DNA of 64,000 nt, taken from contig JBIQKC010000011.1 of the NCBI GenBank assembly GCA_044506885.1, forward strand, positions 12,568-76,567, written 5' to 3'. This DNA comes from Croceibacterium_A sp044506885. Its GTDB lineage: Bacteria; Pseudomonadota; Alphaproteobacteria; Sphingomonadales; Sphingomonadaceae. Both the position numbers and the translations under genes were made by a program. Positions 36,045 through 48,704 of the stretch are shown in pieces. The notes below the pieces were generated by a model that saw only the letters and a list, made by a program, of their open reading frames with translations, ran no database searches and had not been told where the DNA came from. Position 1 is the stretch's first letter. The number at the start of each line of letters is the position of its first letter.

Positions 36045-36446
36045 ATGAGCAACCGCTTCGCCCTCACCTTCACCGCCGCGCCCCAACACATCGACGAGAA
36101 CGGCCACGTCAACAACACCGTGTGGGTGCGGTGGATGGAGGACCTCGCCACCGCGCACTGGCTGGCCGACGCCGATCCGGCGCATGTCGACGCCTATGCC
36201 TGGGTCGTGACCCGGCACGAGATCGACTATCGCGGCAACATCCGCCTCGGCGAGAGCGTCGAAGGGCTGACCGAAATCCGCGAAGGCCCGAGCGGGGTGC
36301 GGTTCGACCGGCATTTCACCTTCACCGACGCGAACGGCAAGGCGGTCGTGCGGGCAAAGACGACCTGGGCGATGATCGACCGCGCCAGCGGGCGGCTGAT
36401 GCGCGTGCCGGCGGAGGTTTCGAGGCCGTTTCTGACTGCCCCTTAG
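36045..36446 (+). CDS. Acyl-CoA thioesterase, hot-dog fold (4HBT)
   Basis: A 133-residue hot-dog thioesterase. Signature HIDENGHVNNTVWVRWMED contains the helix with the catalytic Asp/Asn positions, and the beta strands VVTRHEIDYRGNIRLGESV and RAKTTWAMIDRASGRLMRVP follow. It hydrolyses an acyl-CoA of unknown chain. The ribosome binding site lies within the preceding repeat element. It is convergent with alanine dehydrogenase, with a hairpin between them. Confidence 0.88.
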   Translation: MSNRFALTFTAAPQHIDENGHVNNTVWVRWMEDLATAHWLADADPAHVDAYAWVVTRHEIDYRGNIRLGESVEGLTEIREGPSGVRFDRHFTFTDANGKAVVRAKTTWAMIDRASGRLMRVPAEVSRPFLTAP

Positions 36447-36448
36447 TT

Positions 36449-36476
36449 CGTCATTCCCGCTTTCGCGGGAATGACG
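36449..36476. terminator. Bidirectional terminator-like hairpin
   Basis: Arms CGTCATTCCCGC and GCGGGAATGACG with a TTTC loop form a perfect 12-bp stem 2 bp after the thioesterase stop and 10 bp from the alanine dehydrogenase stop. This CGTCATTCCCGC hairpin is also part of the repeat at 58866-58955. Poly-T is lacking, so termination strength is uncertain. Confidence 0.6.
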
Positions 36477-36486
36477 AGAATGGAGG

Positions 36487-37605
36487 TCAGCCCGCCAGCG
36501 CTTCCTCCACGGGCCACAGTTCGTAGCCCAGCTCTTCCGCCACGGCCGGATAGGTCACGCGCCCGGCGTGGACGTTCAGCCCTTCGGCGAGGTGCGGGTC
36601 CTGCCGCATCGCTTCCTTCCAGCCGAGATCGGCGATCCTGAGCGCGCGCGGAAGGGTGACGTTGTTGAGCGCGTAGGTGCTCGTGCGCGCCACCGCGCCG
36701 GGCATGTTGGCGACGCAGTAGTGGACCACGCCGTCGACCACGAAAGTCGGCTCGTCATGGGTGGTCGGATGGCTGGTCTCGAAGCAGCCGCCCTGGTCGA
36801 TGGCCACGTCGACCAGCACCGCGCCGGGCTTCATGCACTGGAGCATCTCGCGCGTGACCAGCTTGGGCGCGGCCGCGCCCGGCACCAGCACCGCGCCGAT
36901 GACCAGATCGGCGCGGCAGATCAGTTCGCCGAGGTTGGCCTGGTTGGAAAAGCGCGTCTTGGCGCGGCTTTCGAAATGAATGCCGAGCCGTTCGAGCTGG
37001 TCGGGATTGTTGTCCATGATGGTCACGTCCGCGCCCAGCCCCACCGCCATCTGCGCGGCGTTGAAGCCGACCACGCCGCCGCCGATCACCACCACCGTCC
37101 CCGGCATCACCCCCGGCACTCCGCCCAGCAGCACGCCGCGCCCGCCATGGGCCTTTTCCAGCGCCGTCGCGCCGGCCTGGATGCTCATGCGCCCGGCGAC
37201 CTGGCTCATGGGCTTGAGCAGCGGCAGCGCGCCGCCGGGCCCGGTGACGGTTTCGTAGGCGATGGCGGTGACGCCGGACCTGACCAGGTCGGCGGTCTGT
37301 TCCGGGTCCGGAGCGAGATGGAGATAGGTGTAGAGGATCTGCCCCGCGTGGAGCCGCGCGCGTTCTTCGGCCTGCGGTTCCTTCACCTTCACGATCATTT
37401 CGCAGTCGGCGAAGATCGGCTCGGGCCCCTCGACGATGCGCGAGCCGGCGCTGCGATACTGCTCGTCGGTATTGCCGATGCCGATGCCGGCCCCGCTTTC
37501 GATCCACACCTCGTGTCCGTGGCGCACCAGCTCCTTGGCGCTCTCCGGCGTCAGGCCGACGCGGTACTCCTGGTTCTTGATTTCGCGCGGGCAGCCGATC
37601 AGCAT
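36487..37605 (-). CDS. ald: Alanine dehydrogenase
   Basis: A 372-residue NAD-dependent enzyme for L-alanine to pyruvate and ammonia, the usual family length. ATG 37605 gives the family start MLIGCPREIKNQEYRVGLTP. Substrate residues are in the first domain (IVKVKEPQ with the catalytic Lys; LYTYLHLAPD with the His). The Rossmann loop is VVIGGGVVGFNAAQMAVGLG. The C-terminal GVVHYCVANMPGAVARTSTYALNN is diagnostic. An upstream in-frame extension to 38094 is rejected because the family start is clear. Confidence 0.96.
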   Translation of the reverse strand: MLIGCPREIKNQEYRVGLTPESAKELVRHGHEVWIESGAGIGIGNTDEQYRSAGSRIVEGPEPIFADCEMIVKVKEPQAEERARLHAGQILYTYLHLAPDPEQTADLVRSGVTAIAYETVTGPGGALPLLKPMSQVAGRMSIQAGATALEKAHGGRGVLLGGVPGVMPGTVVVIGGGVVGFNAAQMAVGLGADVTIMDNNPDQLERLGIHFESRAKTRFSNQANLGELICRADLVIGAVLVPGAAAPKLVTREMLQCMKPGAVLVDVAIDQGGCFETSHPTTHDEPTFVVDGVVHYCVANMPGAVARTSTYALNNVTLPRALRIADLGWKEAMRQDPHLAEGLNVHAGRVTYPAVAEELGYELWPVEEALAG

Positions 37606-37743
37606 GGGCGGTCTCCTCTGGCGGCGGTCGTTACGGCTGAAACCGCCCCGGCGCAATCGCGCCGGATACTCGCCGGATATTCGATGGCCGGCGGCGATTT
37701 CGCACTCGCGGAACCGGGCCTGATCGGATAGCTTTTGCAGGCG

Positions 37744-38121
37744 ATGTCGCCGAACGCCCTTTCCCGGCCGAGGCCGCGTTTCCCGCTGTGGAGCTGGATG
37801 ACGCTGCTGGTGGTCCTGGTGAGCGCCGCGCCCACGGGCGAGCAGGCGTTCACCCGGCTCGTCGGATCGGCGTTCGACCCGGCCGCCGCCTCGGTCGCGC
37901 TCGGACCCAAGCTGTCGAAGACCAAGGCGCCGGCGGTCGTCAAACGGACAACTGAAGATTCGGAGCTGGCTCCACCGCCGGCGCTGGTGTGGTCCGCGCC
38001 GGAATCGGTTCCGCCCGAACTCGCGCCGGAACGCTCGCCAGGCGCGGCGGCCGTTGTCGCGGGTTCCGCTCCGCGGGCGTTCGCGCGCGCGCATCGTTCG
38101 CGCGCGCCGCCTTCGGTCTGA
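37744..38121 (+). CDS. Hypothetical protein with one N-terminal membrane segment
   Basis: A 125-residue protein from ATG 37744, with AGG 5 bp upstream. A hydrophobic stretch at residues ~13-28 (FPLWSWMTLLVVLVSAAP) is a signal anchor, and the remainder is rich in Pro, Ala and Arg and likely disordered. The first ~70 codons have the strong G/C third-position bias of genes here, while the 3' part is less convincing. I do not recognise a family. It precedes the 36-residue membrane protein and the antiporter gene on the same strand. Confidence 0.5.
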   Translation: MSPNALSRPRPRFPLWSWMTLLVVLVSAAPTGEQAFTRLVGSAFDPAAASVALGPKLSKTKAPAVVKRTTEDSELAPPPALVWSAPESVPPELAPERSPGAAAVVAGSAPRAFARAHRSRAPPSV

Positions 38122-38218
38122 CGCCGCCGGGCGCGCGCCCTCGCGCCCGCTTTCCGTCGGTGGCCCGCGGTCCGCCGCTTCGCGCAGTGCGGAGCGCGGG
38201 TGGTGATCGGAGTTCGAC

Positions 38219-38329
38219 GTGAGTCAGAAACGAAACAAACGTCCGTGGTGGTTCGCGCCCATAGTCATGCTGGGCTCGCTCTGCGCGGGAGCCCTTGCGG
38301 CGACGATGATCGCCGTTTCGGCACAGTAG
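38219..38329 (+). CDS. Small single-pass membrane protein (36 aa)
   Basis: GTG 38219 to TAG 38329 encodes a 36-residue protein with a basic N-terminus (SQKRNKRPWW) followed by one hydrophobic helix (FAPIVMLGSLCAGALAATMI) and a short tail. It has a good ribosome site (GGAG, 7 bp spacing). The positive-inside layout suggests a membrane protein with its N-terminus in the cytoplasm. It stands between a hypothetical protein and the antiporter gene (46 bp downstream), separated from the latter by a strong GC hairpin (about 38339-38361). Small proteins like this often modulate a transporter, but that is inference. Confidence 0.6.
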   Translation: MSQKRNKRPWWFAPIVMLGSLCAGALAATMIAVSAQ

Positions 38330-38375
38330 CAACGTTCGCGGGGCCGCGATGGGCCCCGCGTAACCAGGAAACCGG

Positions 38376-40040
<1,665 letters not shown>

Positions 40041-40043
<3 letters not shown>

Positions 40044-40222
40044 AGTTTGTCCCGCATGACGACGCATCTCCCGTCCCGGCGGGGAGGCGCTTCAATTCTC
40101 CCCTCCCCGGCGGGGAGGGGTTGGGGGTAGGGGAGCGAGGCCGTCAGGCCTCGCGTCGACGCTGGCGTCGGATACCCCCACCCAACCCTCCCCCGATCGG
40201 GGGAGGGCTTCTTCGGTTCAAC
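40041..40222. repeat. Long GC-rich palindromic repeat, copy 1
   Basis: About 180 bp starting exactly at the antiporter stop codon, with CTCCCCTCCCCGGCGGGGAG-type hairpins, a central GGCCTCGCGTCGACGCTGGC-like core and a mirrored right half (CCCCCACCCAACCCTC). The right end reads GGGCTTCTTCGG. A closely similar copy lies at 51514-51700, also starting at a stop codon and also between convergent genes. Probably a dispersed element now serving as a bidirectional transcription end. Confidence 0.85.
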
Positions 40223-40298
40223 CTCAATAGGACAAGATCTAGGGTAGGCTCGCCTGCCTTGACGCATCTTTGGTCAAAGGCGAGCGCTCTCGGGCCGC

Positions 40299-41540
40299 TC
40301 AGCCGGCCTGGAACAGATCCAGGTCGATCGATTCGCCGACCGCCTTCAACCCGGCATCGCTGCCGTGGAGGAAGTCGCCCATGTGATAGCCGTCGCGCAT
40401 CGTTTGCGGGTCCGCCGGGTCGGCGAAGGCCAGGTCGAGCCGCACGGTGGCGTCGAACGCGCCGGAATTGAGGATCCAGTCGTTGATCGCCTGCCGCGCG
40501 GCTTCGCCTTCCTCGGACCAGTAGCTCGCGCCCTTGTAGGGTCCGATCGGGCTGCCGATGACCTTGATGCCCTTGGCGTGGGCGCGGGCGATCAGTTGCC
40601 GGTAGCCGGCGATCATCTCCTCGACCGCGAACTGTGGCTGGTCGAGCCCCGGCAGCTGCGGCCCGCCGGCGCGCACGCCGAAGCGGTTGCCGATGTCGTT
40701 CACCCCTTCGAACACGATGATGTACTTGACGTTCGGCAGGCTCAGCACGTCCTCGTCGAAGCGCGCCAGAGCGGCCTCGCCCATGCCGGGGCTGAGTACG
40801 CGGTTGCCGCTGATCGCCTGGTTGGCGACCGCCCATTCACGGCCCGCTTCCTGTAGCCGGTTGGCGAGAATGTCGGGCCAGCGGCGGTTCGCGCCGGGAG
40901 TGGCGCCGACACCGTCGGTGATCGAATCGCCGAACGCGACGATCGTGCCGAGCGCGTCGGGCGAATCGATTTCCACCGCGCTCAGGAACGCACGGAACTG
41001 TGCCGTCGAGACCGGCTCGAACGGCTTGCCGATGAAGTTGCCGGGGGGCGACACCGCCAGTTCGTCCACCCCGGTCAGGTGGCAGGTGCAGGGCCCGGTG
41101 GGTTCGGGGAGGTAGATTTCGACCTTGAGCCGCGCGAGGTCCGGCAGGCCCACCGCCACCGCGTCGCTGACGAAGGGCGCGCCGCGCGGGATGACCGCGC
41201 CTTCGTCGCCGCCGAAGGTCAGCATGCGGCCTGTCCCGGCGATCTCGTTGCCCGCATCGTCAATCCGCGCCACGCGCACCGCGCCGATGCGGAGCGGGGC
41301 CGGGCCGTAGCGGTTGGAGAGCCGCACCCGGAGCTGCGTGCCGCCTTCGGTGATGCGCACGATCTGGGTGATGGTGACGTTGTCGTAGCTTGCGGCGGCG
41401 AACGGGCCCTCCGCGCCGAGCGGAGCGTGCGGGGCGGCAGTCCAGCTTGCCACCCATTCGGCCTGGGCGGGCGCGCCGAACGTCAGCCCGAATGCCGCTG
41501 CCACGGCGGCCGCGAACCGTCTCATCGTGATGGAATGCAT
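40299..41540 (-). CDS. Secreted SGNH/GDSL hydrolase
   Basis: A 413-residue exported esterase-fold protein. Its signal peptide ends GAPAQAEW. The N-terminal ~190 residues are a beta-rich domain; the GDSL block is VAFGDSITDG with nucleophile S206, followed by block III/IV equivalents (NQAISGNRVL; FEGVNDIGNR) and the catalytic D..H in RDGYHMGDFLHGSD. This two-domain form is common in SGNH hydrolases acting on acylated carbohydrates or xylan side chains. ATG 41540 has a GAGGGG ribosome site; a second ATG at 41525 is possible. Confidence 0.9.
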   Translation of the reverse strand: MHSITMRRFAAAVAAAFGLTFGAPAQAEWVASWTAAPHAPLGAEGPFAAASYDNVTITQIVRITEGGTQLRVRLSNRYGPAPLRIGAVRVARIDDAGNEIAGTGRMLTFGGDEGAVIPRGAPFVSDAVAVGLPDLARLKVEIYLPEPTGPCTCHLTGVDELAVSPPGNFIGKPFEPVSTAQFRAFLSAVEIDSPDALGTIVAFGDSITDGVGATPGANRRWPDILANRLQEAGREWAVANQAISGNRVLSPGMGEAALARFDEDVLSLPNVKYIIVFEGVNDIGNRFGVRAGGPQLPGLDQPQFAVEEMIAGYRQLIARAHAKGIKVIGSPIGPYKGASYWSEEGEAARQAINDWILNSGAFDATVRLDLAFADPADPQTMRDGYHMGDFLHGSDAGLKAVGESIDLDLFQAG

Positions 41541-41644
41541 TGCCGAAATCCCCTCGCCCGGCCTTCGCGGGCCGAATCCTATTCGTCTGTCAGTCGCTTA
41601 TGCTGGCAGCATTGGGGTGTTGTAGGAAAGTTGTTTTTTCGCGC

Positions 41645-42135
41645 TCAAGGTGCCGGTGGCGCGGGCATCTGGCCGCGCACCGTGCGGCGGGCGAATTTCC
41701 AGCGGCCGTCCTCGCGCACCAGCTCGTCGTCGTAGGCGGCCATCATCGCCGCGCGCGGTTCTCCGCCTTCGCCGGGGACCATGAACAGCGATTGAGAGGC
41801 GGCGGTGGCGCTGTCGGGGCCGGTGAAGGCGATGGTTTCGTTGAAGAACAGGTGATGGTTGGGCTCGCCGAAGCCCATCGCGTTTTCGGCGAACACGCGC
41901 CGCATGGCCTCGCCCGCTTGCGCGCCGGACACCGGCTCGCCCCCGCCGCCGCCCGCATAGACCCCGTCCCGTGCGAACAGCGCCGCAAACCCGTCGAAAT
42001 CGCGCGCGTCGATGGTGCGGCCGTACTCGACCAGCAGCGCATGGATTTCCGCGCGGTCCTCGCCGCGGTCGGGCGCGGCCGGCTGGCAGGCGGCGAGCAG
42101 CGCCGCGGCGGCCATCACGACAAGCGCGCGCAGCA

Positions 42136-42136
<1 letters not shown>
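41645..42136 (-). CDS. Lipoprotein with NTF2/SnoaL-like domain
   Basis: A 163-residue predicted lipoprotein: signal MLRALVVMAAAALLAAC with lipobox LAAC (Cys17). The mature part is an NTF2-like fold (EIHALLVEYGRTIDARDFDGFAALFARDGVY; a C-terminal strand WKFARRTVRG). The family covers dehydratases, isomerases and non-enzymatic binders. The start codon overlaps the ftsK stop (TGATG), so it is co-translated with FtsK, an unusual partnership. Function unknown. Confidence 0.83.
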
Positions 42137-44478
<2,342 letters not shown>

Positions 44479-44566
44479 GGCCGTACCCCTTGCGTCCCTT
44501 CGCGCGCATCATCCTCTTCGGCGGACTCGCCGTCAAGAATCACGTTTTGTTTCCTTCGAGCGTCGT

Positions 44567-45103
44567 TCAGCAAAGCCCGTCGATCGCCGCCCAGCGAGGC
44601 CAGCCGAGGTCCGCCGCGCGTTCGACGGTCATGCCGCCCAGCGCGATGACGGGGGCCGTGGCCAGCGCGGCAAGGGCGAGGAAGCCGGGCTTGCCGAGCG
44701 CAGCGCCATGCGGATGCGAGCGGGTGGGGAAGACGGGCGACAGGAACATGGCGTCGACGCCGGCGCGGTTCGCCAGCGCGATCTCGCGCGCATCGTGGAC
44801 GGTGGCGAGGCGCAACAGGCCGGCGGCGGGCCTGCCGAGCGCGGCCGCTTTGCCGTAGACGCCGCCAGCGCCCCATTCGCGCGCGATTGCCGGATCGGCG
44901 GAAAGGGCGAGCGTATGGCCGTGCGCCCGGCACACCGCCGCCAGCGCATCGAAGCGCGCCCGGCGCTCGCCGGCGGCAAGGTGATAGTGGCGGAACACGA
45001 AGCCCGATCCCTGCGGCATCGTGGCCAGCGCCTGTTCCAGCCGCGCGTCGTTGCGCGCGTCGGACAGCAACCAGATGTTCGGCAAGGTCTGGTCTAGCGC
45101 CAT
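44567..45103 (-). CDS. Thiamine-phosphate synthase-like protein (TENI/ThiE fold, short form)
   Basis: A 178-residue TIM-barrel fragment of the ThiE/TenI family: it has ..WLLSDARND at the start, AMFLSPVFPTRSHPHG (the phosphate-binding SPVF..), and IALGGMT near the C-terminus. ThiE enzymes are about 210 residues, and the N-terminal pyrophosphate-binding part looks reduced, so it may be a TenI-like homologue without synthase activity. ATG 45103 is chosen; a longer in-frame extension upstream runs antisense to yggS. It precedes ftsK by 88 bp. Confidence 0.8.
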   Translation of the reverse strand: MALDQTLPNIWLLSDARNDARLEQALATMPQGSGFVFRHYHLAAGERRARFDALAAVCRAHGHTLALSADPAIAREWGAGGVYGKAAALGRPAAGLLRLATVHDAREIALANRAGVDAMFLSPVFPTRSHPHGAALGKPGFLALAALATAPVIALGGMTVERAADLGWPRWAAIDGLC

Positions 45104-45124
45104 CGGGCGACTATAGCGCGGCGC

Positions 45125-45787
45125 ATGGAAAGCGCAGCCACCCTGCTCGGTCAAGTCGAGGAGCGCATCGCCCACGCCTGCCGCGTCGCCGGGCGCGAGC
45201 GCGGCGAGGTTACGCTGGTGGCGGTCAGCAAGACGCACCCGGCAGCAGCCGTCGTTCCGCTGATCGAGGCGGGGCAGCGGGTGTTCGGCGAGAACCGGGT
45301 GCAGGAAGCGCAGGCGAAATGGCCCGCGCTGCGCGCGCGGTTCCCGCAGGTGGAGCTGCACCTCGTCGGCCAGCTCCAGTCGAACAAGGCGGAAGAAGCG
45401 GTGGCGCTGTTCGACGCCATCCATTCGCTCGACCGGCCGAGCCTCGTCGATGCGCTGGCGAAGGCAATGGACAAGACCGGCCGCCGGCCCCCGTGCTTCG
45501 CGCAGGTCAATATCGGCGCGGAGGAGCAGAAGGGCGGCTGCGCGATAGCGGACCTGCCGCTATTGCTGGAACAGGCGCGGCAGGCGGATATCCCGCTCGC
45601 CGGCCTGATGTGCGTGCCGCCGTTCGACATCGAGCCCGCCCCGTTCTTCGCCCTGCTCGACAAGCTGGCGCGCGACCACAGGCTGCCGGGGCGGAGCATG
45701 GGCATGAGCGGCGATTTCGAAACCGCGATCATGCTCGGCGCGACGCACGTGCGCGTGGGCACCGCGCTGTTCGGCGGGCGGGGGTAA
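45125..45787 (+). CDS. yggS: YggS family pyridoxal phosphate homeostasis protein
   Basis: A 220-residue single-domain alanine-racemase-fold protein (PLPBP). The PLP lysine is in LVAVSKTHPAAAV; other family marks are FGENRVQEAQAKW, ELHLVGQLQSNKA and MGMSGDFETAIMLGATHVRVGTALFG. It keeps PLP levels and amino acid pools balanced and has no known catalytic activity. It is divergent from the ThiE-like gene across only 21 bp. Confidence 0.95.
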   Translation: MESAATLLGQVEERIAHACRVAGRERGEVTLVAVSKTHPAAAVVPLIEAGQRVFGENRVQEAQAKWPALRARFPQVELHLVGQLQSNKAEEAVALFDAIHSLDRPSLVDALAKAMDKTGRRPPCFAQVNIGAEEQKGGCAIADLPLLLEQARQADIPLAGLMCVPPFDIEPAPFFALLDKLARDHRLPGRSMGMSGDFETAIMLGATHVRVGTALFGGRG

Positions 45788-45795
45788 CGTTGCCT

Positions 45796-45822
45796 AAATC
45801 CTCCCCGGAACGGGGAGGATTT
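45796..45822. terminator. Perfect hairpin between convergent yggS and glnD
   Basis: 12-bp arms AAATCCTCCCCG and CGGGGAGGATTT with a GAA loop, 8 bp after the yggS stop. A-rich ends on both strands make it a plausible bidirectional terminator. Confidence 0.7.
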
Positions 45823-45853
45823 GCGCCTCCATCGCTCATCTGCCCCTCGATCC

Positions 45854-48613
45854 CTAAGCCGCCTCCGCCACCGGCTCTTCCGCTGCTTCCAGCAGCGCCC
45901 GCTCGACGCCTTTCAGGCGGTCCTTGCTGGTCACCTTCCCGCCGGTGAGATCGGTGACGTAGAACGTGTCCACCGCCCGTTCGCCGAACTGGGTGATGTG
46001 CGCGGAGTTGACCATAAGCCGGCATTCGAACAGCGCGCGGGCGAGCTTGTTGAGCAGCGCCGGGCGGTCGCGGGCGTTGACTTCGATCACCGTGAAGCGG
46101 CTGGATGCGTCGTTGTCGAAGAATACCTGCGGGTGGACGTCGAAGCTTTCGGCGCGGGCGCGGGCCAGCGGACGGCGGGCGAGCTGGGGCACCAGCTCGA
46201 TCCGGTCGGCAAGCGAGTCCTCGATCGTCCGGCGCAGACGGTCGAGCTGGTCCTCCTCGCGAAACGGCTTGCCCAGCGGGTCCTGCACCAGGAAGTTGTC
46301 GACCGCCTTGCCCACGCGGTTGGTATGGATGCGCGCGTCGATGATGTTGGCCCCGGCGAGGTGGATCGCCCCGGCGATGCGGAAGAACAGCCCCGGATGG
46401 TCGTCGCCGATAACCGTCACCAGCGTGGCCCCGCGCGCCGGATAGTAGTGGGCGTGGATCGAGAGGTTGTCCTGGCGTGCCCTCGCGGCGGCGTAGTGCG
46501 GGATGTTGAGCGCGACGATGTCTTCCGGCTCGGCTATCCAGTAAGCGTCGCCGAAGCGGTCGGCCAGTTCCTCGACCAGTCCGGCCTTGTCGCCCAGCAG
46601 ATCGGCGACGCGCTGCTTCTTCGCTTCCACCCGTTCCTTGCGCCCGTGGCGCTTGTGGCCGAGCCGCATGCGCTCTTCGGCGAGGTCGTAGAGTTCCGCG
46701 AGGAGCTGGCGCTTCCAGCTGTTCCAGATGCCGGGGCCGACCGCGCGGATGTCGACGATGGTCAGCAGCGTCAGTTGCCGCAGCCGTTCGAGCGTCTGCA
46801 CTTCGGCGACGAAGTCGGTGATCGTCTTCGGGTCCGACAGGTCGCGCTTGAACGCGGTGGCGCTCATCAGCAGGTGCCAGCGGACCAGCCAGCTGACGAG
46901 CTCGGTCTCCTCCTCGCCCAGTCCGAGCCGCGGACACAGCTTCAGCGCCACTTCCGCGCCGAGCACCGAATGGTCGCCGCCCCGGCCCTTGGCGATGTCG
47001 TGCAGCAAGGTGGCGACATAGAGCGCGCGGCGGCTGGCGAGCTTCGGCAGCAGGCCGGTCGCCAGCGGATGATCGTCCTTCAGCTCGCCGCGCTCGATCC
47101 GCGCCAGCAGGCCGATGGCGCGGATCGTGTGCTCGTCCACCGTGTAGTGGTGGTACATGTCGAACTGCATCTGCGCGTTGACCTTGCCGAAATCGGGCAC
47201 GAACCGGCCGAACACGCCCGCCTCGTTGAGCCAGCGCAGCACGGTTTCGGGATCGTTGCGGCCGGTCAGCAGCCTGAGGAACAGCGCGTTGGCGCGCGGA
47301 TCGCGGCGCGTGTCTTCCTTGACCAGCTCGGAATCGCGGCGCGCCATGCGCATGGTTTCGGGGTGGACCTCGAACCCGTCCTCCTCGGCGATCTGGAACA
47401 CTTCGATCAGGCGCACCGGATCCTTGCGGAACCAGTCGTCGGACGGCGCGCTGATGCGTCCGGCCTCGACCCGGTAGCCCTTGTGGAACCGCGCCCGGTT
47501 GCGGAAGCCCGCCAGCAGTCCGCGCGGGCGGCGGCTGCGGGCCATCTGCTCGTCGATGTGCGACAGGAACACGCCGGTCAGGTGGCCGACATGCTTGGCC
47601 TGGATGAAGTAGTACTGCATGAAGCGCTCGACCGCGCTCTTTCCCGGCCGGTCGGCGAACTGCATGCGCCGCGCCACTTCGCGCTGGAGATCGAACGTCA
47701 GCCGGTCCTCGGCCCGCCCGGTGATCGTGTGCAGATGGCAGCGCACCGCCAGCAGGAAGCCCTCGGCGCGGCGGAAGGACCCGTATTCGCGCTGGGTGAA
47801 CAGGCCCACGTCGACCAGCGCGGCGGCGTTGCGCACGCGGTGGATGTACTTGCCGATCCAGTACAGCGTCTGCAAATCGCGCAGTCCGCCCTTGCCGTCC
47901 TTGACGTTGGGCTCGACCACGTAGCGGCTGTCGCCCATGCGCTTGTGCCGCGCGTCGCGCTCGGCGAGCTTCTCGCGCACGAACTGCGCTTCGGAGCCGG
48001 GGACGACATCGCTCCAGAAACGCTCGCGCGCCTTTTCGTAAAGCGCCTGGTCGCCCCACAGATAACGGCCTTCGAGGATCGCGGTGCGGATGGTCAGGTC
48101 CGCCTTCGCCATGCGCGCCATCTCGTCGATCGAGCGGCTCGAATGGCCGATCTTGAGCGCCAGATCCCACAGGTAATAGAGCAGCGTTTCGATCACCTGT
48201 TCCGCCCACGCCGCATCGCGGCCGGCGGTGATGAAGGCGATGTCGACGTCCGAATGCGGCGCCATCTCGCCACGCCCGTAGCCGCCCACCGCCATCAGCG
48301 TCAGGCGCGCGTCTTCCGGACGGACGGGGTGCAGGTCGGCAACGACATGATCGTGCAGCACGCGGATCAGCTGGTCGATCAGGAACGCATGGCCCTGGAC
48401 GATCTCGTGCCCGGCGCTGGGCTTTTCGGCGATGCGGCGCTGAAGCTCGGCGCGGCCCGAGGCGAGCGCGGCGCGCGCCAGCTCGACCACGCGCGGCCGC
48501 GCCCCGGCTGCGCCGGATTCCGCCACCGCGGCGGCGATCTCGGCCGCCAGCGCGCGGCGGTCTATCACCTTGCGCTGGCTCGGAATGGTCAGTGCGCTCA
48601 CCCCACGGCACAT
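45854..48613 (-). CDS. glnD: [Protein-PII] uridylyltransferase / uridylyl-removing enzyme
   Basis: A 919-residue nitrogen-status sensor that uridylylates PII when glutamine is low and removes UMP when it is high. The nucleotidyltransferase domain has VGGYGRGEMAPHSDVDIAF (~109-127). The HD domain follows (VDEHTIRAIG; LLHDIAKGRGGDHS), and two C-terminal ACT domains (ATLVTVIGDDHPGLF; FTVIEVNARDRPALL) bind glutamine. The start may be ATG 48613 or GTG 48601, which gives the family-like VSALTIPSQRKVIDRR; neither has a good Shine-Dalgarno. It is divergent from lgt across 91-103 bp. Confidence 0.96.
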   Translation of the reverse strand: MCRGVSALTIPSQRKVIDRRALAAEIAAAVAESGAAGARPRVVELARAALASGRAELQRRIAEKPSAGHEIVQGHAFLIDQLIRVLHDHVVADLHPVRPEDARLTLMAVGGYGRGEMAPHSDVDIAFITAGRDAAWAEQVIETLLYYLWDLALKIGHSSRSIDEMARMAKADLTIRTAILEGRYLWGDQALYEKARERFWSDVVPGSEAQFVREKLAERDARHKRMGDSRYVVEPNVKDGKGGLRDLQTLYWIGKYIHRVRNAAALVDVGLFTQREYGSFRRAEGFLLAVRCHLHTITGRAEDRLTFDLQREVARRMQFADRPGKSAVERFMQYYFIQAKHVGHLTGVFLSHIDEQMARSRRPRGLLAGFRNRARFHKGYRVEAGRISAPSDDWFRKDPVRLIEVFQIAEEDGFEVHPETMRMARRDSELVKEDTRRDPRANALFLRLLTGRNDPETVLRWLNEAGVFGRFVPDFGKVNAQMQFDMYHHYTVDEHTIRAIGLLARIERGELKDDHPLATGLLPKLASRRALYVATLLHDIAKGRGGDHSVLGAEVALKLCPRLGLGEEETELVSWLVRWHLLMSATAFKRDLSDPKTITDFVAEVQTLERLRQLTLLTIVDIRAVGPGIWNSWKRQLLAELYDLAEERMRLGHKRHGRKERVEAKKQRVADLLGDKAGLVEELADRFGDAYWIAEPEDIVALNIPHYAAARARQDNLSIHAHYYPARGATLVTVIGDDHPGLFFRIAGAIHLAGANIIDARIHTNRVGKAVDNFLVQDPLGKPFREEDQLDRLRRTIEDSLADRIELVPQLARRPLARARAESFDVHPQVFFDNDASSRFTVIEVNARDRPALLNKLARALFECRLMVNSAHITQFGERAVDTFYVTDLTGGKVTSKDRLKGVERALLEAAEEPVAEAA

Positions 48614-48704
48614 AAGGCCAAAGCCCGCCTATGCAATCGCTGGCTCTTTGCGCCGCCGCCCGTTCCGTGCCAAAGCGCGCCCACCGAGGGAGTGCAAAGC
48701 GAGC

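Noticed and set aside
32012..36151. Aminopeptidase P frame open far upstream of 33829
   Set aside because: The family N-terminus starts at 33829; the extension runs antisense through the oligopeptidase B gene.
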